Assembly: GCA_023475715.1 (NCBI GenBank)
Contig: JAMCVO010000564.1
Coordinates: 1 to 6,970, forward strand
Source: Actinomycetota bacterium
GTDB taxonomy: Bacteria > Actinomycetota > Humimicrobiia > Humimicrobiales > Humimicrobiaceae
Direction: 5' to 3'
Length of the DNA: 6,970 nucleotides
Position numbers and translations under genes: made by a program. Shown piece by piece: positions 6,244 through 6,970 of the stretch (the first letter of the stretch is position 1; each line of letters begins with the position of its first letter). Under the pieces are notes generated by a model. It had not been told where the DNA came from, ran no database searches, and saw only the letters and a list, made by a program, of their open reading frames with translations.

Positions 6244-6249
6244 TATAAA

Positions 6250-6970
6250 ATGAAAAAAATACTATTGAGTTCGGTAGTATTATTGGTGATATTAGGTTTT
6301 TCATTAGCTGGCTGCAAGACAACAACCACAGAAACAACAGCAGCAGAAACAACAGCAGCAGAAACAACAGCAGCACCTGAGACTACAGCAGCTGTTGCTA
6401 CTGAAGCTGCAAAGCCTGTAAAAATAAGCATTTGGTGGTGGGGTGAGCAAGAAGCTCCGGGAATGGAAAAATGGATGCTTGAGACAATAGCTATGTTCAC
6501 CAAAGAACATCCAAATGTGACAATAGAGCAGGTATTGCAGACCACTGAAGGGCTTGTCCCTGCAGTACAGAGTGCAATACAAACTCAGTCAGGGGCAGAC
6601 ATTTTAACGCCATGGCCTGGTTTTGACGTTGTAAGTAACTACCAGAGTTTTGTCCCTATGAAAGATATCATTACCCCGGAAGTTTTAAGCAGGCAGCTTA
6701 TAACAGATCTTGTAACATTTAAAGGAGATGCATATGGTATTCCCATCTATAGCCTCATAAACGGTTTCCTTTACAACAAGGACCTGTTCAAACAGGCTGG
6801 TATTGAAAATGCTGATAATTATGTTCCCAAGGACTGGGCTGATTTCCTGGCTGCATGTGAGAAGCTAAAAGCTGCAGGGATTACACCTATCTCAATGGGG
6901 TTCAAGGACCTTTTTGCGGCTGACTGGCTTTATGGCGGCATAGGGTTACAATGGGCTACATTCCTGTCAC
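6250..6970 (+). CDS. Sugar ABC transporter substrate-binding lipoprotein, N-terminal part
   Basis: The first 240 residues of a CUT1-type (MalE-like) extracellular solute-binding protein; the frame is open to the window end and relatives are about 420-450 residues. Residues 1-21 are a lipoprotein signal peptide (positive MKK, hydrophobic core, lipobox L19-A20-G21-C22), so the mature protein is tethered by lipid at C22. Residues 23-56 are a flexible linker rich in Thr, Ala and Glu with ETTAA repeated three times exactly. The binding fold begins at about 57 (VKISIWWWG), followed by the usual family features: FTKEHPNVTIEQ, YGIPIYSLINGFLYNKDLFKQAGI and DWADFLAACEKLKAAGITPISMG. It is probably the first gene of a second ABC operon, with the permeases beyond the window. 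Its GC content matches the permeases at the other end rather than the block between. A 27-bp inverted repeat overlaps codons 6-15. The ligand cannot be read from sequence. Confidence 0.95.
   Translation, partial: MKKILLSSVVLLVILGFSLAGCKTTTTETTAAETTAAETTAAPETTAAVATEAAKPVKISIWWWGEQEAPGMEKWMLETIAMFTKEHPNVTIEQVLQTTEGLVPAVQSAIQTQSGADILTPWPGFDVVSNYQSFVPMKDIITPEVLSRQLITDLVTFKGDAYGIPIYSLINGFLYNKDLFKQAGIENADNYVPKDWADFLAACEKLKAAGITPISMGFKDLFAADWLYGGIGLQWATFLS
6267..6293. repeat. 27-bp inverted repeat, right arm
   Basis: This arm lies within codons 6-15 of the binding-protein gene, coding the hydrophobic core of its signal peptide, and is the exact reverse complement of 6180-6206. Because this arm is coding, it is presumably the original and the left arm the copy. 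Confidence 0.97.
6331..6375 (+). repeat. Three exact 15-bp tandem repeats coding ETTAA
   Basis: GAAACAACAGCAGCA occurs three times without a mismatch, followed by a diverged fourth copy after an inserted Pro codon. Each unit adds five linker residues and keeps frame, so slippage would change only the length of the spacer between the lipid anchor and the sugar-binding domain. Confidence 0.95.

Noticed and set aside
6180..6293. Assembly or amplification chimera as the cause of the inverted repeat
   Set aside because: Such chimeras usually continue the inverted copy outward, but here complementarity stops after 27 bp on the outer side. Not fully excluded without reads.
6222..6582. Minus-strand frames with Ala/Val-rich or Cys-rich repeats
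   Set aside because: They are antisense readings of the 15-bp linker repeat and signal-peptide region of the binding protein.
1..6970. CRISPR array, tRNA, rRNA, transposase or integrase
   Set aside because: Read across the window for spaced direct repeats, tRNA-like cloverleafs and mobile-element protein motifs; none was seen.

Overview
The window is AT-rich bacterial DNA, with all genes on the + strand. It suggests an anaerobic heterotroph that imports carbohydrates and has one-carbon (methyl-transfer) chemistry. A Bacillota/Clostridia-like or Atribacterota-like source would fit the low GC, the purine-rich Shine-Dalgarno sites and the lipoprotein with a Thr/Ala/Glu-rich linker. That placement is an impression from sequence style, not a measured assignment.

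Layout. (1) Positions 1-1164 hold the end of a CUT1-type (MalFG-like) sugar ABC operon: the C-terminus of a MalF-type permease and a complete MalG-type permease. A 20-codon ORF with an excellent ribosome binding site follows at 1178-1240 and looks like the stump of a lost gene. (2) Positions 1241-1404 are an AT-rich leader with a candidate promoter, a perfect 14-bp LacI-family operator and two further dyads. (3) Positions 1405-6141 form a compact, apparently co-transcribed unit: two different UroD/MtaA-fold proteins, a non-pyrrolysine MttB-superfamily methyltransferase and a LacI-family repressor. (4) From 6250 a lipoprotein sugar-binding protein begins, probably the first gene of a second ABC operon, and runs off the window end.

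How the parts may work together (inference). MttB-family enzymes take a methyl group from a quaternary amine or similar donor onto a corrinoid protein. UroD-fold MtaA/MtbA/MtgA-type enzymes pass it from the corrinoid to an acceptor. Having both kinds next to each other, under a LacI repressor and between sugar transporters, suggests a regulated demethylation module whose substrate may be imported by a sugar-type transporter. No corrinoid protein and no corrinoid-reactivating enzyme is encoded in this window, so those would have to come from elsewhere. The LacI protein probably represses its own operon through the operator at 1300-1313.

The most unusual structure is a perfect 27-bp inverted repeat (6180-6206 and 6267-6293) around the ribosome binding site and start codon of the binding-protein gene, with one arm inside the signal-peptide codons. 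An orphan, near-perfect Shine-Dalgarno sequence lies just upstream. This could be an invertible on/off switch, an RNA switch, or the scar of a template-switch event at the edge of the AT-rich block. No stretch longer than about 165 bases lacks a gene.
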